A stretch of DNA of 64,000 nt from positions 124,001-188,000 of the forward strand of contig CAVPDS010000029.1 in assembly GCA_963702695.1 (NCBI GenBank), given 5' to 3'. This DNA is from VAZQ01 sp963702695. GTDB lineage: Bacteria > Pseudomonadota > Alphaproteobacteria > Rhizobiales > Xanthobacteraceae. This document shows, one piece after another, positions 32,958-41,259 of the stretch; the stretch's first letter is position 1, and every line of letters starts with the position of its first letter. The notes under the pieces were generated by a model that had not been told where the DNA came from, searched no databases, and was given only the letters and a program-made list of their open reading frames with translations. The position numbers and the translations under genes were made by a program.

Positions 32958-32982
32958 GGAACTTTTTTTGCCTTAGGACGTT
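32958..32982 (+). promoter_or_regulatory. EcfG promoter for phyR
   Basis: GGAAC, 16 bases (TTTTTTTGCCTTAGGA), CGTT: an exact match that ends 38 bp before the phyR start codon. The arrangement makes PhyR production dependent on the sigma factor it releases, a positive loop known for this system. Confidence 0.92.
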
Positions 32983-33020
32983 GACCGGCTACTCTGATCG
33001 GGATCACACGGGAGGGAAAC

Positions 33021-33815
33021 TTGCCGGATTCGAAGACGGTTGCACAATACCTGCCATTTTTGCGGCGCTATGCCCGCGCTTTGACGGGCAGCCAAGCCTC
33101 CGGAGACGCCTACGTGGGCGCCGCGTTGGAGGCATTGGTGGCCGATCCCGCGCTGATCGGCGAGGAGGGGGGGCCACGCGTAGCGCTCTATCGGCTGTTC
33201 ACGAAAATCTGGAATTCGATCCCGATCAACGAGGCAGCCCCCGCCCCCTCGATGCCGGGGGAACAGAAGCTCGCCAACATCACCCCGCTGCCGCGTCAGG
33301 CGTTCCTGCTGGTGGCTCTGGAGGGGTTCTCGGAAGGGGACGCAGCGCGAATTCTCGACATCGACGTGGCGACGCTACGCGGGCTGATCGAGGAATCGGG
33401 CCGAGAGCTCGCCGCCGAGATCGCCACGCAGGTTCTCATCATCGAGGACAATTCCTTCATTGCCATGGAGCTTGAGCAGCTTGTCGAGAGCCTTGGCCAT
33501 CACGTTCTCGGAGTCGCGCGCACGCATGCCGAGGCAATCGCGCTCACCCAGCGAAAGCAGCCCGGGCTGATCCTCGCGGACATCCAGCTTGCCGACGGCA
33601 GCTCCGGCCTTGACGCCGTCAACGAACTGCTGCGGTCGTTCGAAGTCCCGGTCATCTTCATCACGGCCTATCCGGAGCGATTCCTCACCGGAGAGCGTCC
33701 GGAACCTGCGTTCCTCATCGCGAAGCCGTTCCAGCCAGCCACCGTCTCGGCGATAGCGAGCCAGGCCTTGTTCTTCGAACGCAGCGCCAAACGCCGAGAG
33801 CGGCGGACAGCCTGA
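33021..33815 (+). CDS. phyR: PhyR, response regulator and anti-anti-sigma factor
   Basis: The 264-residue protein starts at TTG 33021 after GGGAGGG. Residues 1-125 form an EcfG-like sigma mimic (LPFLRRYARALTGSQASGD, then region-4-like TPLPRQAFLLVALEGFSE). Residues 136-250 form a receiver domain with acidic pair Glu142-Asp143, phospho-acceptor Asp187 in LILADIQL and Lys235. On phosphorylation the sigma-like domain captures NepR and frees EcfG. It lies divergent from nepR-ecfG and is followed by a terminator. The cognate kinase is not adjacent; the HWE kinase at 23051-24667 is a candidate. Confidence 0.97.
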   Translation: MPDSKTVAQYLPFLRRYARALTGSQASGDAYVGAALEALVADPALIGEEGGPRVALYRLFTKIWNSIPINEAAPAPSMPGEQKLANITPLPRQAFLLVALEGFSEGDAARILDIDVATLRGLIEESGRELAAEIATQVLIIEDNSFIAMELEQLVESLGHHVLGVARTHAEAIALTQRKQPGLILADIQLADGSSGLDAVNELLRSFEVPVIFITAYPERFLTGERPEPAFLIAKPFQPATVSAIASQALFFERSAKRRERRTA

Positions 33816-33851
33816 GGCGTCTGCCGCCGCTGCGGCGCTGATCTGGAAAGC

Positions 33852-33884
33852 AAAAGGGCACCGTCAACGACGATGCCCTTTTTT
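33852..33884. terminator. Bidirectional terminator between phyR and a stress gene
   Basis: AAAAGGGCA and TGCCCTTTT pair as a 9-bp stem around a 13-base loop. T residues follow on the plus strand and the complementary A-run on the other side serves the minus-strand gene ending at 33917, so it can stop transcription from both convergent genes. Confidence 0.82.
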
Positions 33885-33916
33885 CATGACTAGCTAGCCA
33901 AGTAAGCGTCGCCGTT

Positions 33917-34303
33917 TCAGTGACTGCGCCCTTTTTGCATGCCGATGAGAAAGCCGATCCCGACCGCCACCCCGAGCATGACCAAGGGGCGGTGCTCCAC
34001 CTCGTTGGCGAGGCGACGCAGTGCATCGTTGCCGACCCGAGCGCTGAAGCGGCCGGCTTCGTCGATCATGGGGCGCCCGCTGCCTCGCCACCGCTCTCCA
34101 ATTTCACCGAGCGCGGTGGCAACTGCATCGCCGATCCGGCCGGCGACCTGTGACGCGCCCGCGGAGGCTTTGTCCGCCGCGTCGCTCATCGTTCGTCCGG
34201 CCGCACTTCTCATGCCTTCAAGGCGCTTTTCGAGCGCCCACATGCGCCGCTCCATGTCGTCGAGATCAACGACATTCGCGCGCGCGGCAGACCTGTGAAA
34301 CAT
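33917..34303 (-). CDS. Small membrane-anchored protein, ElaB/YqjD (DUF883)-like
   Basis: The 128-residue protein MFHRSAARANVVDLDDMERR... has an amphipathic, coiled-coil-prone middle (about residues 14-70; MERRMWALEKRLEGMRSAAG). It ends with one membrane helix HRPLVMLGVAVGIGFLIGMQ near residues 103-122. This layout matches DUF883-type proteins that tether ribosomes or other partners to the inner membrane in stressed or stationary E. coli; the match here is by architecture. It follows csbD by 83 bp on the same strand and may share its EcfG promoter. The ATG at 34303 has AAGGA upstream. Confidence 0.78.
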   Translation of the reverse strand: MFHRSAARANVVDLDDMERRMWALEKRLEGMRSAAGRTMSDAADKASAGASQVAGRIGDAVATALGEIGERWRGSGRPMIDEAGRFSARVGNDALRRLANEVEHRPLVMLGVAVGIGFLIGMQKGRSH

Positions 34304-34386
34304 GATCGATCCTTTGCAAGGGTGATGCGCGGAAGGGGCGGCCGCAACGTCGACGGGTCGCCTGGCATCCGCGCTGGATTCAGATT

Positions 34387-34587
34387 TCAATGGTTGGTTT
34401 CGAGCCAAGTATCGATGTCGCGCTCGGCGTCGTCTTTGGCCAAGCCGTAGCGTTCTTGCAGCCGGCCAGACAATTCCTTCCGCTTGCCCTCGATCACGGC
34501 GAGGTCATCATCGGTCAGCTTGCCCCATTTCTGCTGGACCTTGCCCTTGAACTGTTTCCAGTTGCCTTCCACGCGGTCCCAATTCAT
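34387..34587 (-). CDS. CsbD family stress protein
   Basis: The 66-residue hydrophilic protein MNWDRVEGNWKQFKGKVQQK, continuing WGKLTDDDLAVIEGKR, is a clear CsbD-like protein, a four-helix family induced by general stress sigma factors in many bacteria. Its biochemical role is unknown. The start follows AAGGAGTG. An EcfG-type promoter lies 40 bp upstream, consistent with control by the sigma factor encoded nearby. Confidence 0.93.
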   Translation of the reverse strand: MNWDRVEGNWKQFKGKVQQKWGKLTDDDLAVIEGKRKELSGRLQERYGLAKDDAERDIDTWLETNH

Positions 34588-34626
34588 CGGTCACTCCTTA
34601 GTTTTGGGGAATTCAGATGGCGGTCA

Positions 34627-34652
34627 AACCCGCCAATCGGCGCAAAGGTTCC
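34627..34652 (-). promoter_or_regulatory. EcfG-type promoter for csbD
   Basis: On the minus strand GGAAC is followed after 17 bases by GGTT; the core GTT is kept and only the first -10 base differs from CGTT. The distance to the csbD start (40 bp) fits. The remainder of the 423-bp gap to the next gene holds the promoter at 34912 and nothing else recognisable. Confidence 0.72.
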
Positions 34653-34911
34653 CGCCGCATCCGCAACGATTTGTCGCAAAAATTAGGGGCGTAGCCGACA
34701 CTTAATGGTCGACTACGCCCTAGCTGACCGACCGAGCACGGGGAGGGGGAAATGGGCGGCCGGTCGCTTTGTCAATGCACGTCCAGGGAATTCGTTCCCG
34801 TGGCCGGTCGGAAAGGCGCCCAGGAAAAAGTTAACTAACCGTGAACCTTTTGGCTGGTTCAAACGACCAATGCTTGGATCGAGTTGGGCCCCATGGCCCG
34901 CTCCATCGGCC

Positions 34912-34936
34912 GGAACCACGCTCCCCACCTCGCGTT
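34912..34936 (+). promoter_or_regulatory. EcfG promoter for a small exported protein
   Basis: GGAAC, 16 bases, CGTT: an exact EcfG match ending 74 bp before the ATG at 35011. It supports the reality of that small gene and its membership in the stress regulon. Confidence 0.8.
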
Positions 34937-35010
34937 ATTCACAAGTGGGGCCCGCTCGACGGGAAAACGCGGACGGATGATGGGGCAATCCCGAAACAGG
35001 CGGGTCGTCG

Positions 35011-35322
35011 ATGCGTCGGAATTTTCGCTACGTTCTGGGCGGCATGGGAGCGGCGGTTGCGCTCCTCTCATTCATCCTTGCGCTGGAAATGTCGATCGCG
35101 ATCGCAACGCCAGGCGATGCGGCCGCCACCATCCATCGTCTGGCGGTCACTCCGGTCAATCGCACGCTGAAAAGCGACCGACTGCCGCTTCCCAGCGCAA
35201 CCGGGGTGAAGGCCATTCCCGCCTCCGGTCCGACGGTCCGGAAAACCCCGGCTTGCCTCGAGGCCATGACGGCCCCACGCAGCCCATTCTCCCAGGAAGT
35301 TCCAGGGCGCTGCGTCGCCTGA
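35011..35322 (+). CDS. Hypothetical small exported or membrane-anchored protein
   Basis: The 103-residue protein starts MRRNFRYVLGGMGAAVALLS with one hydrophobic helix (about residues 8-33). The remainder is hydrophilic and proline-rich and ends CLEAMTAPRSPFSQEVPGRCVA, with two cysteines that could pair outside the membrane. I do not recognise a family with a known function, although similar C-terminal cysteine patterns occur in small proteins of related soil bacteria. CAGGCGGG lies upstream of the ATG. A perfect EcfG promoter precedes it, so it is probably stress-induced. Confidence 0.65.
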   Translation: MRRNFRYVLGGMGAAVALLSFILALEMSIAIATPGDAAATIHRLAVTPVNRTLKSDRLPLPSATGVKAIPASGPTVRKTPACLEAMTAPRSPFSQEVPGRCVA

Positions 35323-35646
35323 GCGTTTCTCGATCTAGCTTGCGACGCTTCGGCAGTTGGCGCCAGCGCGGAGTGGCAACTCCAGACACTTCTGACCGGC
35401 CCCGAAACCGGCATTAGAATTCCGACCCCCGCGACCCCCCTGTCGCTTCTACGAGCGCATCCCACCTTTCCGATCGCCATCAGAAACGGATGCGGCGGGA
35501 CCGGTAACGCCCCATATGAGCACGGTAATTTGGCCTTGCCCCGCGTCAAAGCGCGCGGTGCGGAGGGGCAATCGGCGTCTCGCACCATCCGCCGAGTTTC
35601 AATAGTGTGACGGGCGAAGCCATTTACCGTCGAATCGCGGGTGCCC
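35323..35646. other. Intergenic region, 324 bp
   Basis: This stretch precedes the UPF0104-type membrane protein gene and should contain its promoter. I see no EcfG-type element, palindromic repeat or terminator-like hairpin with a T-run in it, and no credible reading frame. Confidence 0.5.
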
Positions 35647-36663
35647 ATGTCGGAGTCGCAATTGCCGGATCGGAGGAGGGCCGCGCTCGACGCGTTGCAG
35701 GCGGTTGCCCGCTTCTGCAAGGAGACGCTGGGATGGAATCGCGTCGGCTTTTTTCTCAGCTTGGCAATCATTGTGGTCGCCGTGGTAGTTTTATACCGGC
35801 ACCTACACGACATCGACGTGCACGAGGTTGCCCAGGCGTTTCTTGATACCGAGCCCCTCAATGTCGCGCTTGCCGCCGTCTTCGTCGCGTGCGGTTATTT
35901 CACCCTGACCTTCTATGACCTGTTCGCCTTGCGCACCATCGGCCGGTTCGATGTGCCCTATCGGATCGCGGCGCTGGCCGGCTTCACCAGCTATTCGGTC
36001 GGCCACAATGTCGGCGCCAGCGTGCTGACCGGCGGCGCCGTGCGATATCGTATCTATTCCGCCTGGGGACTCGACGCTGTGGCGGTGACGAAGCTTTGCT
36101 TCGTCACCGGGCTCACGTTCTGGCTTGGGAATGCGACGATGCTCGGGCTGGGCATCGCCTTTGCGCCACAGGCGGCGACAGCGATCGACCAATTGCCGGC
36201 GTGGCTCAACCGCGTTGCTGCGATCCTCACGCTCGCGGTGCTTGGGCTGTACATCAACTGGGTCTGGCGGAAACCGCGTGTGATCGGACGCGATGGGTGG
36301 CAGGTCACGCTGCCTGGCGGATCGTTGACGCTGCTGCAGATTGTGATCGGCATCGTCGATCTCGCCTTCTGCGCGCTTGCCATGTACGTGCTGGTTCCGG
36401 ACGAACCCAATATCGGCTTCGTGTCCTTGGCGGTAATTTTCGTGTCCGCGACGCTGCTCGGCTTTGCCAGCCATGCGCCCGGCGGCATCGGGGTGTTCGA
36501 CGCGGCCATGCTGGTCGCGCTCTGGCAGTTCGACAAGGAGGAACTGCTGGCGGGGCTGCTCCTGTTCCGGCTGCTCTATTACATCGTGCCGTTGGCAATT
36601 TCGCTGGTGATCCTTGGGGTGCGCGAGCTCTTGCTGGGCTTGCATCCGCGCGCGCCGGCATGA
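35647..36663 (+). CDS. UPF0104/YbhN-type integral membrane protein (LPG synthase membrane-domain family)
   Basis: The protein of about 338 residues has about eight membrane helices and the family signatures AALAGFTSYSVGHNVGASVL, TGGAVRYRIYSAWGL and, near the C-terminus, GFASHAPGGIGVFDAAML. These define the lysylphosphatidylglycerol synthase flippase-like domain; the catalytic C-terminal domain of MprF is absent. Members may move lipids or precursors across the membrane. Start choice is between GTG 35641 and ATG 35647, with no strong ribosome binding site. It lies 48 bp before phoR on the same strand, but a functional tie is unknown. Confidence 0.85.
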   Translation: MSESQLPDRRRAALDALQAVARFCKETLGWNRVGFFLSLAIIVVAVVVLYRHLHDIDVHEVAQAFLDTEPLNVALAAVFVACGYFTLTFYDLFALRTIGRFDVPYRIAALAGFTSYSVGHNVGASVLTGGAVRYRIYSAWGLDAVAVTKLCFVTGLTFWLGNATMLGLGIAFAPQAATAIDQLPAWLNRVAAILTLAVLGLYINWVWRKPRVIGRDGWQVTLPGGSLTLLQIVIGIVDLAFCALAMYVLVPDEPNIGFVSLAVIFVSATLLGFASHAPGGIGVFDAAMLVALWQFDKEELLAGLLLFRLLYYIVPLAISLVILGVRELLLGLHPRAPA

Positions 36664-36710
36664 CGCTTTCCGATCCGAAGCCGCTATGATGCCGCCGGGA
36701 CGAGCATCGA

Positions 36711-38015
36711 ATGGCGGCGAGCGACGATAGCGAACTGGCGTATTCGAGCCCCCTGCTCGAACGGGCGAGGCGGGCACGCGTGACGCTGTTTGTGACGGCG
36801 ATTGTGTTTACCGCCGTGTGGTCCGCGGGAATGCTGGGCCTGCTGCCGGCGGTCTTGGGCTTTGCTGCCGTCGCTGCCGCCGCGCTGATCGGCGCCAGCA
36901 CTCGCGAGCCTCACGGCCTGTTGCCGAAAGCGGAACCGCGGCCGCTCCGCATCGGCGATGCTCTCATCGAGTCGATCTTGGCAGGGTTGCCGGACCCCGT
37001 GATCGCGCTCGATCGGCAAGGCAGCGTCGTCGCGCTCAATGCGCGCGCGGCGACACTCGCGCCGGCGCTGCGCCGCGGCGAGCCGATATCGCTCGCGCTC
37101 CGCAACCCTGAGATCCTGGAGACGATCCGCCAAGCGGCCGCGAGCGGCAGTGCGCAAAGGGTGGAGTTCTTCGAGCGCGTCCCGCTCGATCGCTGGTACG
37201 AGGCGATCGCGACGCCGATTGCGGCGACGGCCGGGCAGATCGACGCCCTGGTGCTGATAACGTTTCACGACCTGACGCCGCTGCGGCGGGTTGAGGAGAT
37301 GCGCGCCGACTTCGTCGCCAATGCGAGCCATGAGCTGCGCACGCCGCTGGCAGCGTTGTCGGGCTTCATCGAGACTCTGCAGGGTCCAGCCCGCAATGAT
37401 GCTGCCGCCCGCGAGCGCTTCCTCGAAATCATGCGGGCGCAGGCGACCCGGATGGCGCGGTTGATCGACGACCTGCTCTCGCTCTCGCGGATCGAGTTGA
37501 ACGCGCATCTGCGTCCGGACAAGGCGGTCAATCTGGTCGCGATCGTCCGCCAGGTGGTCGACGGACTGCAAATGCTGGCGCGTGACCGCGACGTCACGGT
37601 CGCGGTGGCCGTTCCTGATCGCTTGGACGTCCTGGGCGATCGCGACGAACTTCTGCGCGTCTTCGAAAATCTGGTCGAGAACGCACTGAAATACGCAGCA
37701 TCGGGCAAACGGGTCGACATTTCGCTGACGGTCGACGCCGGCGAAGCGCACGTCGCGGTACGCGACCACGGACCGGGTATCGCCCCCGAACATCTGCCGC
37801 GGCTGACCGAGCGCTTCTATCGGGTCGACGTGGGCGAAAGCCGCGCCCAGGGCGGCACCGGCCTCGGGCTCGCCCTGGTCAAGCATATTCTCAACCGCCA
37901 CGCCGGCCGGCTGACCATCGAGAGTGAGCAGGGGCGGGGGGCGTGCTTCATCGCGCACCTGCCGCTCGCCAAAGCCGATGCAAGCGGAAATCCACAGGAA
38001 TCCACAACGACTTAG
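36711..38015 (+). CDS. phoR: Phosphate regulon sensor histidine kinase PhoR
   Basis: The 434-residue kinase has two N-terminal membrane helices (about 24-62) with almost no periplasmic loop, a PAS domain (about 85-190), HisKA with phospho-acceptor His207 in NASHELRTPLA, and an ATPase domain with N box NLVENALKYA, DHGPGIA and GGTGLGLALVKHI. The short membrane part without an external sensor is typical of PhoR, which senses phosphate through PstSCAB-PhoU. It sits directly upstream of pstS, with its partner phoB at the far end of the cluster. Confidence 0.93.
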   Translation: MAASDDSELAYSSPLLERARRARVTLFVTAIVFTAVWSAGMLGLLPAVLGFAAVAAAALIGASTREPHGLLPKAEPRPLRIGDALIESILAGLPDPVIALDRQGSVVALNARAATLAPALRRGEPISLALRNPEILETIRQAAASGSAQRVEFFERVPLDRWYEAIATPIAATAGQIDALVLITFHDLTPLRRVEEMRADFVANASHELRTPLAALSGFIETLQGPARNDAAARERFLEIMRAQATRMARLIDDLLSLSRIELNAHLRPDKAVNLVAIVRQVVDGLQMLARDRDVTVAVAVPDRLDVLGDRDELLRVFENLVENALKYAASGKRVDISLTVDAGEAHVAVRDHGPGIAPEHLPRLTERFYRVDVGESRAQGGTGLGLALVKHILNRHAGRLTIESEQGRGACFIAHLPLAKADASGNPQESTTT

Positions 38016-38016
38016 G

Positions 38017-38034
38017 CTGTCATCTCACTGTCAT
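38017..38034 (+). promoter_or_regulatory. Pho box (PhoB binding site) for pstSCAB
   Basis: CTGTCATCTCACTGTCAT contains two perfect CTGTCAT half-sites with the standard 4-bp spacer. It begins one base after the phoR stop codon and lies 190 bp upstream of pstS. Phosphorylated PhoB should activate the operon here under phosphate limitation. Confidence 0.93.
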
Positions 38035-38223
38035 CAACGGATCATAAAACGATGACATGAGCCACGTAGACATCCGGCAGTCTCTGCGCCGACCCGCAAG
38101 TCCAAAATTGCCTCCGAGGCGCGTTGACCGAGTGTGCCGTGCCATCGCGAGCGCCGGAGACTGCCAATCGCGGAAACGATTCCGTGTTGGCGATCCGTTG
38201 GCTTCACTAGACAGGAGAAAGCG

Positions 38224-39270
38224 ATGAGACTGCTCCACGCTTTGATCGCCGCCGGCTTTCTGGCCGCAGCGGTCGTGCCCGCGGGCGCGGCTGATATTTC
38301 CGGTGCCGGCGCGACCTTCCCTTATCCGATCTACGCCAAGTGGGCGGATGCATACAAAAAAGCGACCGGCGTCGGTATGAACTACCAGTCGATCGGCTCC
38401 GGCGGCGGCATCAAGCAAATCCAGGCGAGGACCGTGACGTTCGGCGCGACTGACGCGCCGCTCAAGGGGCCGGAGCTCGACAAGAGCGCGCTGGTGCAGT
38501 TTCCGATGGTCATGGGCGGCATCGTACCGGTGGTGAACATCGACGGCGTCAAGCCGGGAGAGCTCGTTCTCGATGGGCCGACGCTGGCGCGCATCTTCCT
38601 CGGCGAGGCCAGGAGCTGGGACGACGCGGCGATCAAGAAGCTTAATCCCAACGTCAAGCTGCCTGCGCAAGCCATTGCGGTCGTTCATCGTTCCGACGGC
38701 TCGGGCACGACCTTCAACTTCACCGACTATCTCGGTAAGTCGAGCGCGAACTGGCAGACCAAAGTCGGCTCCGAAACCGCGGTCGAGTGGCCGGCCGGCA
38801 TCGGCGCCAAGGGTAATGAAGGCGTCGCCAGCATCGTGGCGCAGACCAAGGGTTCGATCGGATATGTCGAATATGCTTATGCCAAGCAGAACAAGCTCAA
38901 CTTCACCCGAATGATCAACAAGGACGGCAAGACGGTCGCTCCGACCATCGACGCGTTCCAGGCCGCGGCCGCCAATGCCGATTGGAACTCAACGCCCGGC
39001 TATGGCGTCATCCTGAGCGATCAGCCCGGCGCGGCATCATGGCCGATGACGGCGGCCACCTTCATCCTCATTCCCAAGCAGCCCAAGGATCCGGCGGCCG
39101 CCGACGAGGCGCTGAAATTCTTTGCCTGGGCCTATGCCAAGGGCGCGAAGATGGCCGAGGACCTCGACTACGTGCCGATGCCCGCCACGGTCGTTGCCGC
39201 GGTCGAGCAGATGTGGGCATCGCAGATCAAGGGTCCGGGCGCCAAACCGATTTTCACGGCCACCCACTGA
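38224..39270 (+). CDS. pstS: Phosphate ABC transporter substrate-binding protein PstS
   Basis: The 348-residue protein starts MRLLHALIAAGFLAAAVVPA (signal peptide cleaved near AGA-AD). Mature PstS motifs follow: ISGAGATFPYPIYAKW, YQSIGSGGGIKQI, FGATDAPL and VHRSDGSGTTFNFTDYL. These contact phosphate in the periplasm. The ATG at 38224 follows AGGAGA; the longer frame is not signal-like. A GC-rich hairpin after the gene probably raises pstS expression over the membrane genes. Confidence 0.97.
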   Translation: MRLLHALIAAGFLAAAVVPAGAADISGAGATFPYPIYAKWADAYKKATGVGMNYQSIGSGGGIKQIQARTVTFGATDAPLKGPELDKSALVQFPMVMGGIVPVVNIDGVKPGELVLDGPTLARIFLGEARSWDDAAIKKLNPNVKLPAQAIAVVHRSDGSGTTFNFTDYLGKSSANWQTKVGSETAVEWPAGIGAKGNEGVASIVAQTKGSIGYVEYAYAKQNKLNFTRMINKDGKTVAPTIDAFQAAAANADWNSTPGYGVILSDQPGAASWPMTAATFILIPKQPKDPAAADEALKFFAWAYAKGAKMAEDLDYVPMPATVVAAVEQMWASQIKGPGAKPIFTATH

Positions 39271-39281
39271 CCTTCCGAGCG

Positions 39282-39308
39282 CGCGGGGAGCGCAACAGCG
39301 GCCCCGCG
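39282..39308 (+). terminator. Attenuating hairpin between pstS and pstC
   Basis: CGCGGGG and CCCCGCG pair across a 13-base loop and are followed by GTTTGCTTTA. It lacks a true T-run, so it more likely protects the pstS mRNA end or attenuates read-through than terminates fully. Confidence 0.5.
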
Positions 39309-39404
39309 GTTTGCTTTATCCCCAGCCTCCAAAAGATGTCTTGTACCAATCTTCCAAGGCCGCTTGATTGGCCCCGATCCAGGGGGCCAACGGGAGAAGG
39401 CTGG

Positions 39405-40415
39405 ATGCCGCCGGCCGGGAGGCGATCAGTGGCCGATGCGGCGTCGGGATTCAGGCGTTCGCCCGTCGGCCCCGTCAGCCGCAGGACGCTCGGCCGCTTC
39501 CGCTTCGGCGATGTCTTTTTCAATTACCTGACGCGTGCGGCCGCAATCGCGGTGCTGATCATTCTCGGTGGCGTGATTGTCGCGCTGATCAGGGGGTCGT
39601 TGCCGGCGCTGCAGACTTTCGGGCTCAATTTCCTGATTGAAGAACGCTGGAATCCGGTGACCGAACGCTTCGGTGCGCTGGCCCCGATCTACGGCACGGT
39701 CGTCACGGCGTTCATCGCGATGTTGATCGCGGTGCCGACCGGCCTTTTCATCGCGGTCTTTCTTACCGAACTCTGCCCCATGTGGCTGCGCCGCCCGATC
39801 GGGATCGCGATCGAATTACTCGCCGGCATCCCCAGCATCATCTACGGCATCTGGGGGTTATTTGTATTTGCGCCCTTCCTGCAACAGACCGTTCAGCCGT
39901 TCCTGATCACGGCCTTCGGCCATGTGCCGGTACTGTCATCGCTGTTCGCGGGACCCCCCTACGGGATCGGAACGCTGACCGCGGAACTCATCCTTGCCAT
40001 CATGGTGCTTCCCCTCATCACATCGATCACGCGCGATGTGTTCGAGGTGGTTCCGGTCGTGCTCAAGGAATCAGCCTTTGGGCTGGGCTGCACCACGTGG
40101 GAGGTTGTTCGCCACGTCGTACTGCCTTACTCCCGGGCGGGCGTGATCGGCGCCATCATGCTCGGACTGGGGCGTGCGCTGGGCGAGACCATGGCCGTCA
40201 CTTTCGTCATCGGCAATGCTCATCGCATTTCTGCATCGATCCTGGCGCCCGGCACCACGATCTCCGCCACCATCGCCAATGAATTCACCGAGGCCGTCGG
40301 CGACCTCTACACCTCCGCGCTCATTGCGCTCGGCTTGATCCTGTTCGTCATCACCTTCACCGTGCTCGCGATTTCGCGGTTCATGCTGGCGCGGGTCGAG
40401 CGCCGGTTGGGCTGA
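39405..40415 (+). CDS. pstC: Phosphate ABC transporter permease PstC
   Basis: This 336-residue permease has six membrane segments after a basic N-terminal tail. PstC features include GVIVALIRGSLPALQTFGLN, ELLAGIPSIIYGIWGLFVFAP and the EAA loop LGCTTWEVVRHVVLP with GLGRALGETMAV. The ATG at 39405 follows GGGAGAAGG and is preferred over the long upstream frame. It pairs with PstA. Confidence 0.95.
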   Translation: MPPAGRRSVADAASGFRRSPVGPVSRRTLGRFRFGDVFFNYLTRAAAIAVLIILGGVIVALIRGSLPALQTFGLNFLIEERWNPVTERFGALAPIYGTVVTAFIAMLIAVPTGLFIAVFLTELCPMWLRRPIGIAIELLAGIPSIIYGIWGLFVFAPFLQQTVQPFLITAFGHVPVLSSLFAGPPYGIGTLTAELILAIMVLPLITSITRDVFEVVPVVLKESAFGLGCTTWEVVRHVVLPYSRAGVIGAIMLGLGRALGETMAVTFVIGNAHRISASILAPGTTISATIANEFTEAVGDLYTSALIALGLILFVITFTVLAISRFMLARVERRLG

Positions 40416-40419
40416 TGCC

Positions 40420-41259
40420 ATGAGCCTCCACACAAGCCGACACAGGCGAAACGTCATCGCGATGGGATTGTCGCTCGCCGCAACCCTGCTCGGGCTGGGC
40501 TGGCTGATTCTGATCCTGGGCGTGTTGCTGTGGGAAGGCTTGTCCGGACTGTCGCTCGCGGTATTCACCGAGATGACGCCACCGCCCGGCTCTGAAGGCG
40601 GCTTGCTCAATCCGATCGCCGGCAGCCTGATGATCACCGCGCTGGCGGTGCTCATCGGCACTCCGATCGGCGTGCTGGCCGGGACCTACATGGCCGAATA
40701 CGGACGGCACGAGCGGCTGGTTTCGGTCATTCGCTTCATCAACGACATCCTGCTGAGCGCACCGTCGATCGTCGTCGGTCTTTTCATTTATGAGGTGATG
40801 GTCGCGCCGCTGGGGCATTTCTCGGGCCTTGCCGGCGCGGTGGCGCTCGCGGTGATCGTCATTCCGGTGGTGGTCCGCACCACGGAGAACATGCTCCTGC
40901 TCGTGCCGAACACGCTGCGTGAAGCGGCGGCCGCCCTTGGCATTCCGCGCGCTGTCGTGATCGTCCGTGTGTGCTACAGCGCTGCCCGCGCCGGCATGGT
41001 CACCGGCGTGCTTCTGGCGATCGCGCGGATCAGCGGCGAGACGGCGCCGCTCCTGTTCACCGCGCTCAACAATCAGTTCTGGAGCTCCGACCTCAACGCC
41101 CCGATGGCGAGCCTGCCGGTGGTCATCTTTCAATTTGCGCTGTCGCCCTACAAGGACTGGCAGAAGCTCGCCTGGACCGGGGCTCTTATCATCACGTTCA
41201 CCGTGCTGGCGCTTTCCATCGTCGCGCGGGTCCTCACCGCCCCGAGAAGACAGTCATGA
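40420..41259 (+). CDS. pstA: Phosphate ABC transporter permease PstA
   Basis: This 279-residue permease has the landmarks GGLLNPIAGSLMITALAVL, GVLAGTYMAEYG, FINDILLSAPSIVVGLFIYE and the EAA loop REAAAALGIPRAVVIVRVC followed by ARISGETAPLLFTAL. It starts 4 bp after pstC and its stop overlaps the pstB start (ATGA). Confidence 0.95.
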   Translation: MSLHTSRHRRNVIAMGLSLAATLLGLGWLILILGVLLWEGLSGLSLAVFTEMTPPPGSEGGLLNPIAGSLMITALAVLIGTPIGVLAGTYMAEYGRHERLVSVIRFINDILLSAPSIVVGLFIYEVMVAPLGHFSGLAGAVALAVIVIPVVVRTTENMLLLVPNTLREAAAALGIPRAVVIVRVCYSAARAGMVTGVLLAIARISGETAPLLFTALNNQFWSSDLNAPMASLPVVIFQFALSPYKDWQKLAWTGALIITFTVLALSIVARVLTAPRRQS

